The translations under genes and the position numbers were made by a program. DNA of 43,939 nucleotides from a virus: positions 1 through 43,939 of IMG/VR virus record IMGVR_UViG_3300036944_000627; one strand, given 5' to 3'. Positions 28,590-36,578 of the stretch are shown here, piece after piece. The stretch's first letter is position 1; each line of letters opens with the position of its first letter. A model generated the notes under the pieces. The model was not told the origin of the DNA. It did not search any database and worked only from the letters and a program-made list of their open reading frames with translations.

Positions 28590-28940
28590 ATGAACATTGT
28601 AGAAGAGTTTGGCAGTTACAGTGCTGCACTTGAAAGACTTAACATGTATGGCATCCTTCGCACCGAAATGATGTGGCATAAAGGTGCGATGCTTACTAAG
28701 AGCGACCTGTTGAACTGGTTACTTGTATATCGGAAAGAACATGGGATTTACTGGGTTGGTGATTTTGTTGTCACAAATGATCCTGCATCTCAAGGTCGTT
28801 GCTACCAGATTACGGCTGCTGTAGATGGGTATTATAAACTAACCCGTGGCAAGGGACGACGATATTGCAGAGAGTGGCGAATAGCTCGTCATGCTACACA
28901 AGCTGAACAGGAGAGTATGAATGCAGATACAATGGTTTGA
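28590..28940 (+). CDS. Hypothetical protein (116 aa)
   Basis: Starts MNIVEEFGSYSAALERLN; an in-frame GTG at 28584 is part of the AGGTGA site. It has a helical N-terminal half and a basic second half ('RCYQITAAVDGYYKLTRGKGRRYCREWR'), perhaps nucleic-acid binding. The 3' end overlaps the next gene. Confidence 0.6.
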   Translation: MNIVEEFGSYSAALERLNMYGILRTEMMWHKGAMLTKSDLLNWLLVYRKEHGIYWVGDFVVTNDPASQGRCYQITAAVDGYYKLTRGKGRRYCREWRIARHATQAEQESMNADTMV

Positions 28941-29193
28941 TTCAAAAGTACAAGAGTTCCCTACTGAAGCTCAACAGCAAGAAAACTTCGAGCGTAACGG
29001 GAACAATGAATACCTTGCTGTGATTAAGCACCGTTGGCGTAACACGCATAAGCTGCGTACCGTTCCCGTAAACCTATGGGCTGCTGACTATTGTAAGCAC
29101 ATGACGGACTTCTGGCAAATCACAGGTACAGATGAAGATGTTGTACCTATTAAATGGGCGTTAATGCCTGAACCTGAAGGAGATTTGGAATGA
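28921..29193 (+). CDS. Hypothetical protein (90 aa)
   Basis: ATG after GGAGAG, overlapping the previous gene. It contains 'EYLAVIKHRWRNTHKLRTVPVNLWAADYCK' and an acidic tail. No family is recognised. The stop overlaps the next start. Confidence 0.6.
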   Translation: MQIQWFDSKVQEFPTEAQQQENFERNGNNEYLAVIKHRWRNTHKLRTVPVNLWAADYCKHMTDFWQITGTDEDVVPIKWALMPEPEGDLE

Positions 29194-29543
29194 ACGCTTC
29201 ACGTTACACAATTTTAGACTTTAAGAATCACTGTACTGAAGCTTTTATTCGTAAAGGGTTGCACTTAATTGGTTGTGAGTTTTACACTGGAAACCGTGAA
29301 GTAGATGGTTGGGTGACTTCAACAGACACTTTAACAAACCCTGTTTACATTCGAGGTAATAAAGGCTACGCACGTTCTTTGGAAGAAATCTTACTCTACA
29401 TTGGTGATGAAAATGAGACACCCGTTTCTTACGGAGCGTACATGCAACATTACTACCCAGAGTACTATCAGACTTGGAAATGGCAAGTACCTAAAGACGA
29501 GCGTATAAAATACAGTAAACCAACGGAGGATTCCTTAAACTAA
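29190..29543 (+). CDS. Hypothetical protein, paralog of the 28192 gene (117 aa)
   Basis: Shares 'GLHLIGCE' and the C-terminal 'YM..YYPEYY.TW' pattern with the 84-aa protein at 28192-28446, within a longer frame. The N-terminus and C-terminus are extended. GGAGA precedes the ATG, which overlaps the previous stop. Confidence 0.66.
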   Translation: MNASRYTILDFKNHCTEAFIRKGLHLIGCEFYTGNREVDGWVTSTDTLTNPVYIRGNKGYARSLEEILLYIGDENETPVSYGAYMQHYYPEYYQTWKWQVPKDERIKYSKPTEDSLN

Positions 29544-30347
29544 ATGCAAAGTAGACCAGTCAGCATAGACGAGATGTTATTAGGTAGCACAACAGATTCA
29601 CCAGCTCCTTTTAACATCGAAGGCTATACACTTTACTTAACCAGTGAAGAGTACAAGACTTCACAACGCAAGGCATTAGCAGAGAACTATAGAGCACAAA
29701 AGGCACTGCAACAAACAACCTTTGACATTCTAAAGACCTTAGCTGATCCTGAGAAGAGAGACAAACTCTTTAGTGCAGTGTGTACCGTTCACAAGAATAT
29801 CTTGGAGGAAGAGAATGCCAATCTGGAAGTAAGCATAGTAATGCAACAATCATTTGATGAAAAGGATGATCTGGACTTCCTATTACAAAACAAGCATAGC
29901 AAGTTCTATAAGGCTGCTGAAGTCTTTGACAAACATGCAGAGCATCCAGTCCAGAAGAAGTTGACTAAAGGTAAGTACATAGGCAGACGAACTGTTAAGA
30001 AGCAGAAGACACCTATGCAACATTTCAATAATCTGATTGAAGCTAAGACCAAGATGAGTAAAGATCAGAGACTTGAAGCCTTAGAAAACTCTATGGAAGA
30101 AACACGAAGGATGTTGGCATTATTAGCGAACAACCAAGTAGACCTTGCTATGCAGTTAGATACTACACAGAAAGACCTTAGCACATTACAAGAAACTGTT
30201 AAAGACTTGCGTAAGCTGAAGCTTTATGTTTTAATATGCAATAGTAAGAAAAGACAAACTAACTACCAACTTGCTAATGCACTTAACGTCAGTGAAAGTA
30301 GTATCAAGCGTTGGAAGAAAGAACTACGTGAAGAGGGTTATCTGTAA
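29544..30347 (+). CDS. Coiled-coil protein with C-terminal HTH
   Basis: This 267-aa protein has a mixed N-terminal region, a long coiled coil (about 165-225, 'EALENSMEETRRMLALLANNQ') and a C-terminal helix-turn-helix 'TNYQLANALNVSESSIKRWKKELREEGYL'. The HTH resembles MerR/sigma-70 region 4-type or replication-initiator winged helices. It may bind DNA, for example the repeat-rich region about 500 nt downstream, or act as a transcription regulator. GGAGG lies 14 nt before the ATG. Confidence 0.65.
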   Translation: MQSRPVSIDEMLLGSTTDSPAPFNIEGYTLYLTSEEYKTSQRKALAENYRAQKALQQTTFDILKTLADPEKRDKLFSAVCTVHKNILEEENANLEVSIVMQQSFDEKDDLDFLLQNKHSKFYKAAEVFDKHAEHPVQKKLTKGKYIGRRTVKKQKTPMQHFNNLIEAKTKMSKDQRLEALENSMEETRRMLALLANNQVDLAMQLDTTQKDLSTLQETVKDLRKLKLYVLICNSKKRQTNYQLANALNVSESSIKRWKKELREEGYL

Positions 30348-30374
30348 AGGTAGCCCATTAAAGGAGAATTAGTA

Positions 30375-30761
30375 ATGACGGGTAATAATACAGTAACCAA
30401 CGATACAGCAACTTATGCGCTGGTTGTTACTGGCAATAGCTTAGTAAGTGGTAAGACAAGTATACGTTCAATTGAACTACGAGAAACTGCCAAGTACTTA
30501 ATAGATGATAAGACAGGTACACGGTATGTTAAGCGAACTGTAGAAGGTGATGAATCAATTGCCTATATGCGAAGTGACGCTAAGTGGTCAGTAACACGTT
30601 TCGATATTTACCCTGTTGACTGTGCTTATGTTAAAGAGGTACTACAAAGAAATAAGCGTATTGGTATTATCCATAAAGTTCGACAGGAGGTGGAAAATCG
30701 TAAACCAAGTACTTACGAAGATGCAGTAGCTATTGCTGCACTACTTGGAATTGAGTTGTAG
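30375..30761 (+). CDS. Hypothetical protein (128 aa)
   Basis: The ATG follows AAGGAG. It is beta-rich at first ('YALVVTGNSLVSGKTSIRSIELRETAKYLI') and ends with a helical segment containing 'STYEDAVAIAALLGIEL'. It is the last rightward gene and is followed by a terminator. No family is recognised. Confidence 0.65.
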   Translation: MTGNNTVTNDTATYALVVTGNSLVSGKTSIRSIELRETAKYLIDDKTGTRYVKRTVEGDESIAYMRSDAKWSVTRFDIYPVDCAYVKEVLQRNKRIGIIHKVRQEVENRKPSTYEDAVAIAALLGIEL

Positions 30762-30799
30762 TACTGCTCATTATTTGTACAGCTAATTTAAATCAAAGT

Positions 30800-30821
30800 G
30801 GGTCAATTTGACCCCTTTTTT
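30800..30821 (+). terminator. Rho-independent terminator ending the rightward arm
   Basis: GGGTCA-ATT-TGACCC followed by C and TTTTTT. Confidence 0.9.
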
Positions 30822-31361
30822 GATGAAATTTTCCTAGTATATTATAATTCTAATAGGAAAAATATCTAAGGTAGCAATGGACTACTTATTAAAATATCAT
30901 AACTAAGGTTATCTTAAACTTTCCTAACCCTTAATTTTAGCATACAAGAATAACTGATAATAAAAATATCTTCATATCAGAAAATATCATAAAACAAGGT
31001 AAAAACTTGACCTTTATTTATAGATAATTAGCACTATAACTATTGTTATTTGTTGTTAATATTTCATTGTTAAACTAGCATAAACACTGGGATTCTTCCT
31101 AAATTCTATTTTTCCTGTCCCAAGCATAAAATCTGGCAATAGTACCTATCTGAGAAAAATATCAGATTTGTAGTGCCGTTGCTTAACAACCCACCATGCA
31201 CCTACATTCCATCTCTCTCTAATTATAAAATATCAAGGTTAGTTTGTCCAATGCTTATTGCTTATAAGGACAGTATGATTGTATCAGTATTATCTATATA
31301 GATTAAGCACATATAACACATAAGAATAACTGATAAGAAGGTTGTCAGGTTTAGCATGTCT

Positions 31362-31522
31362 CTTATAAGTAAAGTTGATATGCTTTATCAGTGCTGCTCT
31401 TATACAGTATTGCTTATAATAAACCATGTTGCTTATAAGTATAGTTGCTTACAAGTAATTCTGATAGATAGGACATTTCTTAGTAAGTAAAGTTGATAAC
31501 ATACTTATAAGTAAAGTTTATT
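31362..31522. repeat. Iteron-like array, consensus CTTATAAGTAAAGTTGATA
   Basis: Near copies start at 31362, 31432, 31479 and 31504. The core CTTATAAG is itself an 8-bp palindrome, and a shorter copy (CTTATAAGGACAG) is at 31261. Spacing is 70, 47 and 25 nt, so the array is irregular. Confidence 0.75.
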
Positions 31523-31740
31523 AGCTATATCAGAAATAAAAGCTTGACTTGTTAGCTAAGAGGGAGTAGGTGAGTCTAACAAAAGCACTCAATAGTAAAG
31601 GATATTGCTATAGCTATCTATCATTCAAGCTTATATATCATAGTACTATTACTGCTATACAATAGGATACTATACATAGGCATAGCCTATAATTAGTCGT
31701 TCATTGCTTATAGGATAGTCCTATCGAATTAGTGTCCTAT

Positions 31741-31767
31741 TGCTTACATCATAGTGCTTACATCATA
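31741..31767. repeat. Two tandem copies of TGCTTACATCATA
   Basis: The 13-base unit repeats exactly with a 14-base period. Confidence 0.85.
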
Positions 31768-32009
31768 ATGCCCTATCATACTGCTATTCTGATTGCAACA
31801 ATTTTCTTTAATAATACTAAGAAAAACTATAAATAACTCTATTTCGAAAGATAGCCTTATGTCCTATGCGTTAGTACTAGACAAAGAAACTATTCAACAG
31901 AGAGCAAACCATGCTCATATAGAGCCTATTGCTTATTAGTTAGTACTGTGCTAGGCGTTAGTATGGTGCTAATTGTTATTGTGTTAAGCTTTACTTTACT
32001 CAAGGCAAT

Positions 32010-32031
32010 AAAAAGCCCTCATATAGAGGGC
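32010..32031 (-). terminator. Rho-independent terminator, leftward
   Basis: The minus strand reads GCCCTC-TATAT-GAGGGC followed by TTTTTATT. It ends the transcript of the small gene at 32084-32224. Confidence 0.88.
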
Positions 32032-32083
32032 AGTTAAATAAGGGCAATTTAATATAGGGCTTATGTATGTTATTACTTACAAT

Positions 32084-32224
32084 CTATTTACACTCACCAT
32101 GCTGTGCATTAAGGTGCATACCAAAGATAGTATTACATAGTGGTACACCGTCTTCAGTAGCATATAGTGCAATAGAGCATAGTACTAGAAAGAGTGCTAA
32201 ACAAAGCTTTTGTATTTTGTCCAT
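32084..32224 (-). CDS. Small exported or membrane-anchored protein (46 aa)
   Basis: Reads MDKIQKLCLALFLVLCSIALYA, then a polar part with two further Cys (PLCNTIFGMHL...GEC). The start looks like a signal peptide with a possible cleavage after LYA, or a lipobox-free membrane anchor. AAAGGA precedes the ATG by eight bases. It lies alone between two leftward terminators. The mature part would be about 24 residues, possibly disulfide-linked in the periplasm. Confidence 0.68.
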   Translation of the reverse strand: MDKIQKLCLALFLVLCSIALYATEDGVPLCNTIFGMHLNAQHGECK

Positions 32225-32302
32225 GAATAAAGTCCTTTAGTTAATAGGTATGTTGTAGTCTGTATGCTGTATTGTACCTTTAAATAAAGCCTTATGCAAC
32301 GA

Positions 32303-32323
32303 CAAAAGCCCCATAAAGGGGCT
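32303..32323 (-). terminator. Rho-independent terminator, leftward
   Basis: The minus strand reads AGCCCC-TTTAT-GGGGCT then TTTTG. It lies 22 nt downstream of the 32345 gene. Confidence 0.82.
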
Positions 32324-32344
32324 ATTATTACTTATTATCTAAGC

Positions 32345-32788
32345 TTAATCTGTAGCTTTCATGCTGAAGACTGTTAAGTAAAATAATTCGTCGTTAATGA
32401 CGCAAGGTGCAAGTGCTGTGCTGAATTTACCATTTAAACCATTACGGCTCATATAACCAGTAAAATTATTAATAAAGGTGATAGCATCGGCTTTATTGTT
32501 AAAAATTGCTGTATGTTGATAACTGGTGTTTTGTTGCATCGTTGCAACTATATCAGAAATTGTAAAGATGCTTAACTGTGCCTTTTGTGTCTTTTCCGCT
32601 TGTGCTTCATTAAGCAATTTTACTGCCTTATCAATAGATTCTTGAGTCTCTTCAGTTGTGATAATACGCGACTTTGTGCCGTGATAACTATCTTGTTTTT
32701 CTTGCTTTACGACTTGCTTATCATAGTCTCCGAACTGTACCGCCCATAAACCGTTTTCAAGCGTAACGAGTGAATAATATTTTTTCAT
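32345..32788 (-). CDS. Hypothetical protein (147 aa)
   Basis: Starts MKKYYSLVTLENGLWAVQFGDYDKQVV, a pattern typical of small phage or plasmid accessory proteins. The middle is helical and Gln/Lys-rich. The last part ('TAIFNNKADAITFINNFTGYM') is predicted alpha/beta. It overlaps the upstream gene by four bases. No family is recognised. It is the last gene of the orphan block. Confidence 0.65.
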   Translation of the reverse strand: MKKYYSLVTLENGLWAVQFGDYDKQVVKQEKQDSYHGTKSRIITTEETQESIDKAVKLLNEAQAEKTQKAQLSIFTISDIVATMQQNTSYQHTAIFNNKADAITFINNFTGYMSRNGLNGKFSTALAPCVINDELFYLTVFSMKATD

Positions 32789-33009
32789 TGTTCTGTACCT
32801 TGTGAGTTTAAGAAGTCCTTAACAGCTTGTAAATAGCTTGTATGTTGTGTGAACTGCGGGGAGAATTCAAAGACTTGGAAAGCTTGACTAATATCTTGAT
32901 ATAGCTCGTCTATATCATCCGTGTCATTTAACTGTATATCTTTATAAGCAAGATATTCAGCAATAAAAATAAAATCAGCAATACTACAAAATTTTATAGT
33001 GTTTTGCAT
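32785..33009 (-). CDS. Hypothetical acidic protein (74 aa)
   Basis: Starts MQNTIKFCSIADFIFIAEYLAYKDIQ. It is acidic and helical, like many small DNA-mimic or inhibitor proteins, although this is not diagnostic. AAAGGGG precedes the ATG. It is coupled to the downstream gene by an ATGA overlap. Confidence 0.62.
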   Translation of the reverse strand: MQNTIKFCSIADFIFIAEYLAYKDIQLNDTDDIDELYQDISQAFQVFEFSPQFTQHTSYLQAVKDFLNSQGTEQ

Positions 33010-33011
33010 AC

Positions 33012-33422
33012 TTAAGCCCCTTTACAAATTGATTGAACATAGCTTAAAGCAGATTCTAACATGCTTTTGTCAGGACTGCGATTTAAGATAGCTTGTCGTA
33101 TATGCCCATATTGCAAAGGCACATTTAAGTGATATTCGTTACCACTAAAGACAGTTTCAGCTTCATCTTTACATAGTACCCAGTAAGCTTTGTCTATAGC
33201 GTGTTGATGGTCTTGTAAGTTGGTATAACGTGGCATTGGGTTTTGTTCTAACCATTGCAACATTAAAGCATTGCTATGCTCTCCAAAAGATAAATCGCTT
33301 ATATCTATTAACCACTCAGTACCCCAGCTTTCACTTTTGACTAAAGCATTGTGCTGTTCAATATACGCGGAACGCATAATAATCAAAGCTAATCTTGTGT
33401 TTTCATCTTTATAGCATTTCAT
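33012..33422 (-). CDS. Hypothetical protein (136 aa)
   Basis: MKCYKDENTRLALIIMRSAYIEQHNALVKSES... is a soluble protein with several Trp and His. Its last helix is 'KSMLESALSYVQSIC'. The ribosome-binding site is weak. No family is recognised; it is in a co-directional block of orphan genes. Confidence 0.6.
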   Translation of the reverse strand: MKCYKDENTRLALIIMRSAYIEQHNALVKSESWGTEWLIDISDLSFGEHSNALMLQWLEQNPMPRYTNLQDHQHAIDKAYWVLCKDEAETVFSGNEYHLNVPLQYGHIRQAILNRSPDKSMLESALSYVQSICKGA

Positions 33423-33431
33423 AGCTTGTAC

Positions 33432-33614
33432 TCAGTTAATACGTTTAAAATCAAAAATACCGATCTGTTTTATTTGTGCTTTTGTACAGCGTAAACCTTT
33501 ACCGAACTGTTTACCGTCAATAAATTGCTTTAGATACATAGCACCACGCATGTAACAAACAAGCCAAGTCTTTTTAGTATTGTATTGGTCTTGATATAAA
33601 TGTTTTTGAACCAT
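33432..33614 (-). CDS. Hypothetical basic protein (60 aa)
   Basis: MVQKHLYQDQYNTKKTWLVCYMRG... is Lys-rich with a net positive charge. GAGGG precedes the ATG by about eight bases. It could bind nucleic acid. No family is recognised. Confidence 0.58.
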   Translation of the reverse strand: MVQKHLYQDQYNTKKTWLVCYMRGAMYLKQFIDGKQFGKGLRCTKAQIKQIGIFDFKRIN

Positions 33615-33625
33615 GATAAAGCCCT

Positions 33626-33958
33626 CTATGCCACTAACATTGTTAAAAGGTTGCGTGTTCTGATCTTTTCAGATTTACCCCATTGAACGTGTTCAGATAC
33701 AGCAAAGAATTTTAAAGCGTTGTCTAGCATGTTCTTAGCTTGAGTATACAAACCAGTGTTAAGCGGTTGCTTAGTTGCTGAAGGCAGTGCCGCAACATAT
33801 TTACGCGCTACAATTAAAAGGTTTTGAAAGACACGTTTAGCTTTTGCTAACTTGACAAAGCGCCCTGTTTTGATGCAACGAGCTTGTGTTACTTGACCAC
33901 ATACAACATGGAAGAGTGTTGTAGCAGTCTTAAAAGTCAAAACAGTTAGTGCTTTCAT
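33626..33958 (-). CDS. Hypothetical basic protein (110 aa)
   Basis: MKALTVLTFKTATTLFHVVCG... is strongly basic (many Lys and Arg), with a central 'RCIKTGRFVKLAKAKRVFQNLL'. 'TGRFVKLAKA' resembles the DUF3945/'DtGRFV' strands seen in small phage and plasmid proteins that act on DNA, but the match is weak. AAGGT precedes the ATG. Confidence 0.58.
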   Translation of the reverse strand: MKALTVLTFKTATTLFHVVCGQVTQARCIKTGRFVKLAKAKRVFQNLLIVARKYVAALPSATKQPLNTGLYTQAKNMLDNALKFFAVSEHVQWGKSEKIRTRNLLTMLVA

Positions 33959-34033
33959 AATACAGTACCTTATAGAATAGCTTTACAGCTTGTTAGATGG
34001 ATTGTAAACGTCTTTAATGATTTACGCAAGTGC

Positions 34034-34234
34034 TTAATATAACTTTTGTTCTTTGTTGAAAAACCTAGCTTCATCGGCACAGAAAAAGGCTATCTTATCT
34101 TTTAAATCCGTGTGATGCTTTTGCTCAACCTTACAAGATAGATAGCTTGTGTGTTTTATATTACTCACAACGTGCATTTGTTCGAAGCCGTTTGGATCGG
34201 TCAAGACTACAAATAAAATAAATATTGTTTTCAT
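34034..34234 (-). CDS. Small protein with hydrophobic N-terminus (66 aa)
   Basis: MKTIFILFVVLTDPNGFEQMHVVSN... starts with a short hydrophobic strand or partial signal-like segment, then 'HTSYLSCKVEQKHHTDLKDKIAFFC'. The ATG overlaps the preceding stop by four bases. Function unknown. Confidence 0.58.
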   Translation of the reverse strand: MKTIFILFVVLTDPNGFEQMHVVSNIKHTSYLSCKVEQKHHTDLKDKIAFFCADEARFFNKEQKLY

Positions 34235-34521
34235 TTATTTACCTTTAGTTTACGCCATACTCTACCGAATAAGCGTTTTCGGTTTGGTTCAGATGTAGAA
34301 CTTAAAATCTTGAATAGTTCAACTCTTAAATCTAAATTATTGCGCTTGCAACGATTATAAACCATTTTTAATAGGTTTAAATCATTATGCTTTGCTGTTA
34401 TTTTTTCACGGTTAACTATTTTAACTTGTGAGTTAATCAAGGTATGAATACAAGTTTTTGAAACAAATAGTTTAGACTTTCGACTTGCATAAAATAGGGC
34501 ATGTTCTTGTGTGATTTTCAT
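34231..34521 (-). CDS. Hypothetical very basic protein (96 aa)
   Basis: It contains repeated Arg/Lys clusters (FYASRKSKLF, NRCKRNNLDLR, NRKRLFGRVWRKLKVNK). The charge suggests RNA or DNA binding. It overlaps genes on both sides by four bases, so translation is coupled. Confidence 0.6.
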   Translation of the reverse strand: MKITQEHALFYASRKSKLFVSKTCIHTLINSQVKIVNREKITAKHNDLNLLKMVYNRCKRNNLDLRVELFKILSSTSEPNRKRLFGRVWRKLKVNK

Positions 34522-34811
34522 TTTGTCACCACACGCATAAAATGTTTTATGAACGCTATAAATTCATGCCCTGTTATATATTTCGTTGCGGCACGTTCCA
34601 TACATGTGGTAATACCATTTAAACTATACGTTATTTTTAATGTACGTTCTTTTCGATAGTTTCGAAATACAAGCTCAAAACTAATCCCATTATATGAGCT
34701 TTTAACTATTAAACGCTCGTCCCATTCTACATATTTATGTCTAATTGACAAAGTTTTAATTAAAGCAACGTCATTTGTAAACGCTGGCAGTGTCCATGTG
34801 GTAATACTCAT
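34518..34811 (-). CDS. Hypothetical protein (97 aa)
   Basis: MSITTWTLPAFTNDVALIKTLSIRHK... is beta-rich, with 'ISFELVFRNYRKERTLKITYSLNG'. AAGGAG lies upstream. No family is recognised. Confidence 0.6.
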   Translation of the reverse strand: MSITTWTLPAFTNDVALIKTLSIRHKYVEWDERLIVKSSYNGISFELVFRNYRKERTLKITYSLNGITTCMERAATKYITGHEFIAFIKHFMRVVTK

Positions 34812-34833
34812 TTGTAAAACTCCTTAAATTGAA

Positions 34834-35058
34834 TCAATATTGACGTTTACCGTTATTATCATAAACCCGATACAAGTCGTGTAATACAACGTCGTGTTTA
34901 GTTTGTTCATTCACACGCTTACAAACTTCAATAGCTTCTTTTAACTGTGCATAGTGTGTAGGTTTAATAAAGCTGAAGCGTTTGCACAGTGCTATTTTAT
35001 TACCTTCGACAGCTATTAAATAGCCGCTAAGTGTGCCTTTTATATAATAAGTCGGCAT
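34834..35058 (-). CDS. Hypothetical protein (74 aa)
   Basis: Starts MPTYYIKGTLSGYLIAVEGNKIALCKRF. The ATG at 35058 follows AGGTGA; an in-frame GTG lies inside that site. It is probably a small alpha/beta fold with a helical middle. No known family. Confidence 0.58.
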   Translation of the reverse strand: MPTYYIKGTLSGYLIAVEGNKIALCKRFSFIKPTHYAQLKEAIEVCKRVNEQTKHDVVLHDLYRVYDNNGKRQY

Positions 35059-35071
35059 AATAATCACCTGA

Positions 35072-35392
35072 TTAATTAGAGTCTTGTATATCGAGTTTTA
35101 AAGTCCACGTTTCAAACTGGTTAGCTATTTGAAGTAAGTACTTAGCAGTTGATTTAATTTCTTCTTTCACATGCTCAGTAACAAGACTAATGTCTTTATC
35201 TTCCCAGTCATAACAATTACACACAATGTTTTTATCTGTGAAGCCACCTAACCATAATGTGCATTCTATTTGTCGGCTACACCCATTTTGAACAGCTTCA
35301 AAGTACAAACAGATATTGCCATCTTCAATGCTTCGCGTGTGAGCACCGTCATGTATTAAACTTTGCAATATTTCTTGTAAGTTATTAAACAT
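35072..35392 (-). CDS. Hypothetical acidic protein (106 aa)
   Basis: MFNNLQEILQSLIHDGAHTRSIEDG... includes 'CTLWLGGFTDKNIVCNCYDWEDKDISLVTEHVKEEI'. It is acidic with five Cys. AGAGGTG precedes the ATG. No family is recognised. Confidence 0.6.
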   Translation of the reverse strand: MFNNLQEILQSLIHDGAHTRSIEDGNICLYFEAVQNGCSRQIECTLWLGGFTDKNIVCNCYDWEDKDISLVTEHVKEEIKSTAKYLLQIANQFETWTLKLDIQDSN

Positions 35393-35401
35393 AATACACC
35401 T

Positions 35402-35629
35402 CTAAATTGAATCAATATCTGTAACAGGTACAGCTTTTAAATCTGCTATTTTAGGGACGTTAAACATAATAATATCTTTATGCCCTTTGCACAGATTATG
35501 CTTTACATCTTTAAAAACATTTTCAGCTAGTTTTTCAGTGCTGCGAGTTAGCTTATTGCTTTTAATGTAATGCAACATATAGACAGCCTTTTTCGTGTGC
35601 TGGTCTGTGTAGCGGTTAATAATGATCAT
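35402..35629 (-). CDS. Hypothetical basic protein (75 aa)
   Basis: MIIINRYTDQHTKKAVYMLHYIKSNKLTRST... appears soluble and basic in its first half. The start overlaps the upstream gene by four bases. No family is recognised. Confidence 0.58.
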   Translation of the reverse strand: MIIINRYTDQHTKKAVYMLHYIKSNKLTRSTEKLAENVFKDVKHNLCKGHKDIIMFNVPKIADLKAVPVTDIDSI

Positions 35630-36504
35630 TGTTCATCATCCTGACCAGTGTATAATTCAGCGGCAATATTTTCAGTTACTGCCGTGCTAACATTATCATT
35701 ATAATGATAATACTCGTTAAGTACTTCATCTTCACTTAGTAGTGATTCTAATAACTCAAAAGCGAATAGTTCCGCGTTAAACTCTTCAATAGCTTCGAGT
35801 GTACTTGTAAAAGGTGAAAATCCACTACAAGGCTTGAATTTATCGCGTAGTGTATTTTGCATTTCTTCTTTATTGACAAGATTTGTCACTTGTTTAAATA
35901 CATCTTGGTCAATGGCTGCTATGATTTTGTCAGTATCAAAATTATAAAAGCGTGGGCTATCTAGTTCGACAAACTCAAGATTCAAATCAATATCATGCTT
36001 ATCTTTAAAGGCACGGTTATAGGCTTCAATATACAGTTTACAGATTGCTAAGCGGATGGGCTTATAATCTATATCTCCTGCCGCTATTTCTGATAAACCA
36101 GCATTTTCTATGTCGAATTCAATAGCATGGTCTATATTTGAAGCATGTATAGACTCATAAAAGCCGCTAAAAGGTATATTAATATTGATCAAAGCAAGGT
36201 TTGTGTATTCTTCACAAACAGACTTAACACACTCCAAGACGTTAAAATCATAGATTGCATTTTCTTGTTCGCTTGTCAATTCGCATTCACTATCAAACGC
36301 TATAATTTCAAGCGATTTAAAGAAGTTGATAAAGTCCTGACGGGTAAACTTCTCGTTAAACTCTTCAATAAAACTTTCAATTGTGCTTTGAATATCAAGG
36401 GGTGAAGGCACTTCAATTATATGCGTGTAATGCCCTTTGCGCTGTTTAAGCATGTAATCGAATATTGCATTTTCTGTATTGCTGTTGTTTTCGTTAATCA
36501 TCAT
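35626..36504 (-). CDS. Hypothetical highly acidic protein (292 aa)
   Basis: It starts MMINENNSNTENAIFDYML and is rich in Glu and Asp throughout, with aromatic residues in helices ('FTRQDFINFFKSLEIIAFDSECELTSEQ'). The strong negative charge is compatible with a DNA-mimic or protein-binding inhibitor, but that is inference. AAGGAAGGT precedes the ATG. It is the largest gene of the orphan block. Confidence 0.65.
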   Translation of the reverse strand: MMINENNSNTENAIFDYMLKQRKGHYTHIIEVPSPLDIQSTIESFIEEFNEKFTRQDFINFFKSLEIIAFDSECELTSEQENAIYDFNVLECVKSVCEEYTNLALININIPFSGFYESIHASNIDHAIEFDIENAGLSEIAAGDIDYKPIRLAICKLYIEAYNRAFKDKHDIDLNLEFVELDSPRFYNFDTDKIIAAIDQDVFKQVTNLVNKEEMQNTLRDKFKPCSGFSPFTSTLEAIEEFNAELFAFELLESLLSEDEVLNEYYHYNDNVSTAVTENIAAELYTGQDDEQ

Positions 36505-36578
36505 TATAATACCTTCCTTTATTTGTTAAATTGCTTATTAATAACGCCTAAAATTAATTAAGCGTTATTATAAATAAT

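Larger units (their letters stand above)
30822..32009. other. Repeat-rich noncoding zone between converging operons
   Basis: About 1.19 kb without a plausible gene on either strand. It holds six copies of AAAATATC (30859, 30891, 30963, 30981, 31156, 31227). A 15-bp direct repeat AAGAATAACTGATAA occurs at 30946 and 31322. CTTATAAG-based iterons lie at 31261-31522, with tandem and palindromic repeats at 31700-31770. This organisation suggests a replication origin or other DNA-protein nucleation site. Confidence 0.6.

Noticed and set aside
30822-32009. CRISPR array
   Set aside because: The repeats are short, AT-rich, imperfect and irregularly spaced, without uniform unique spacers.
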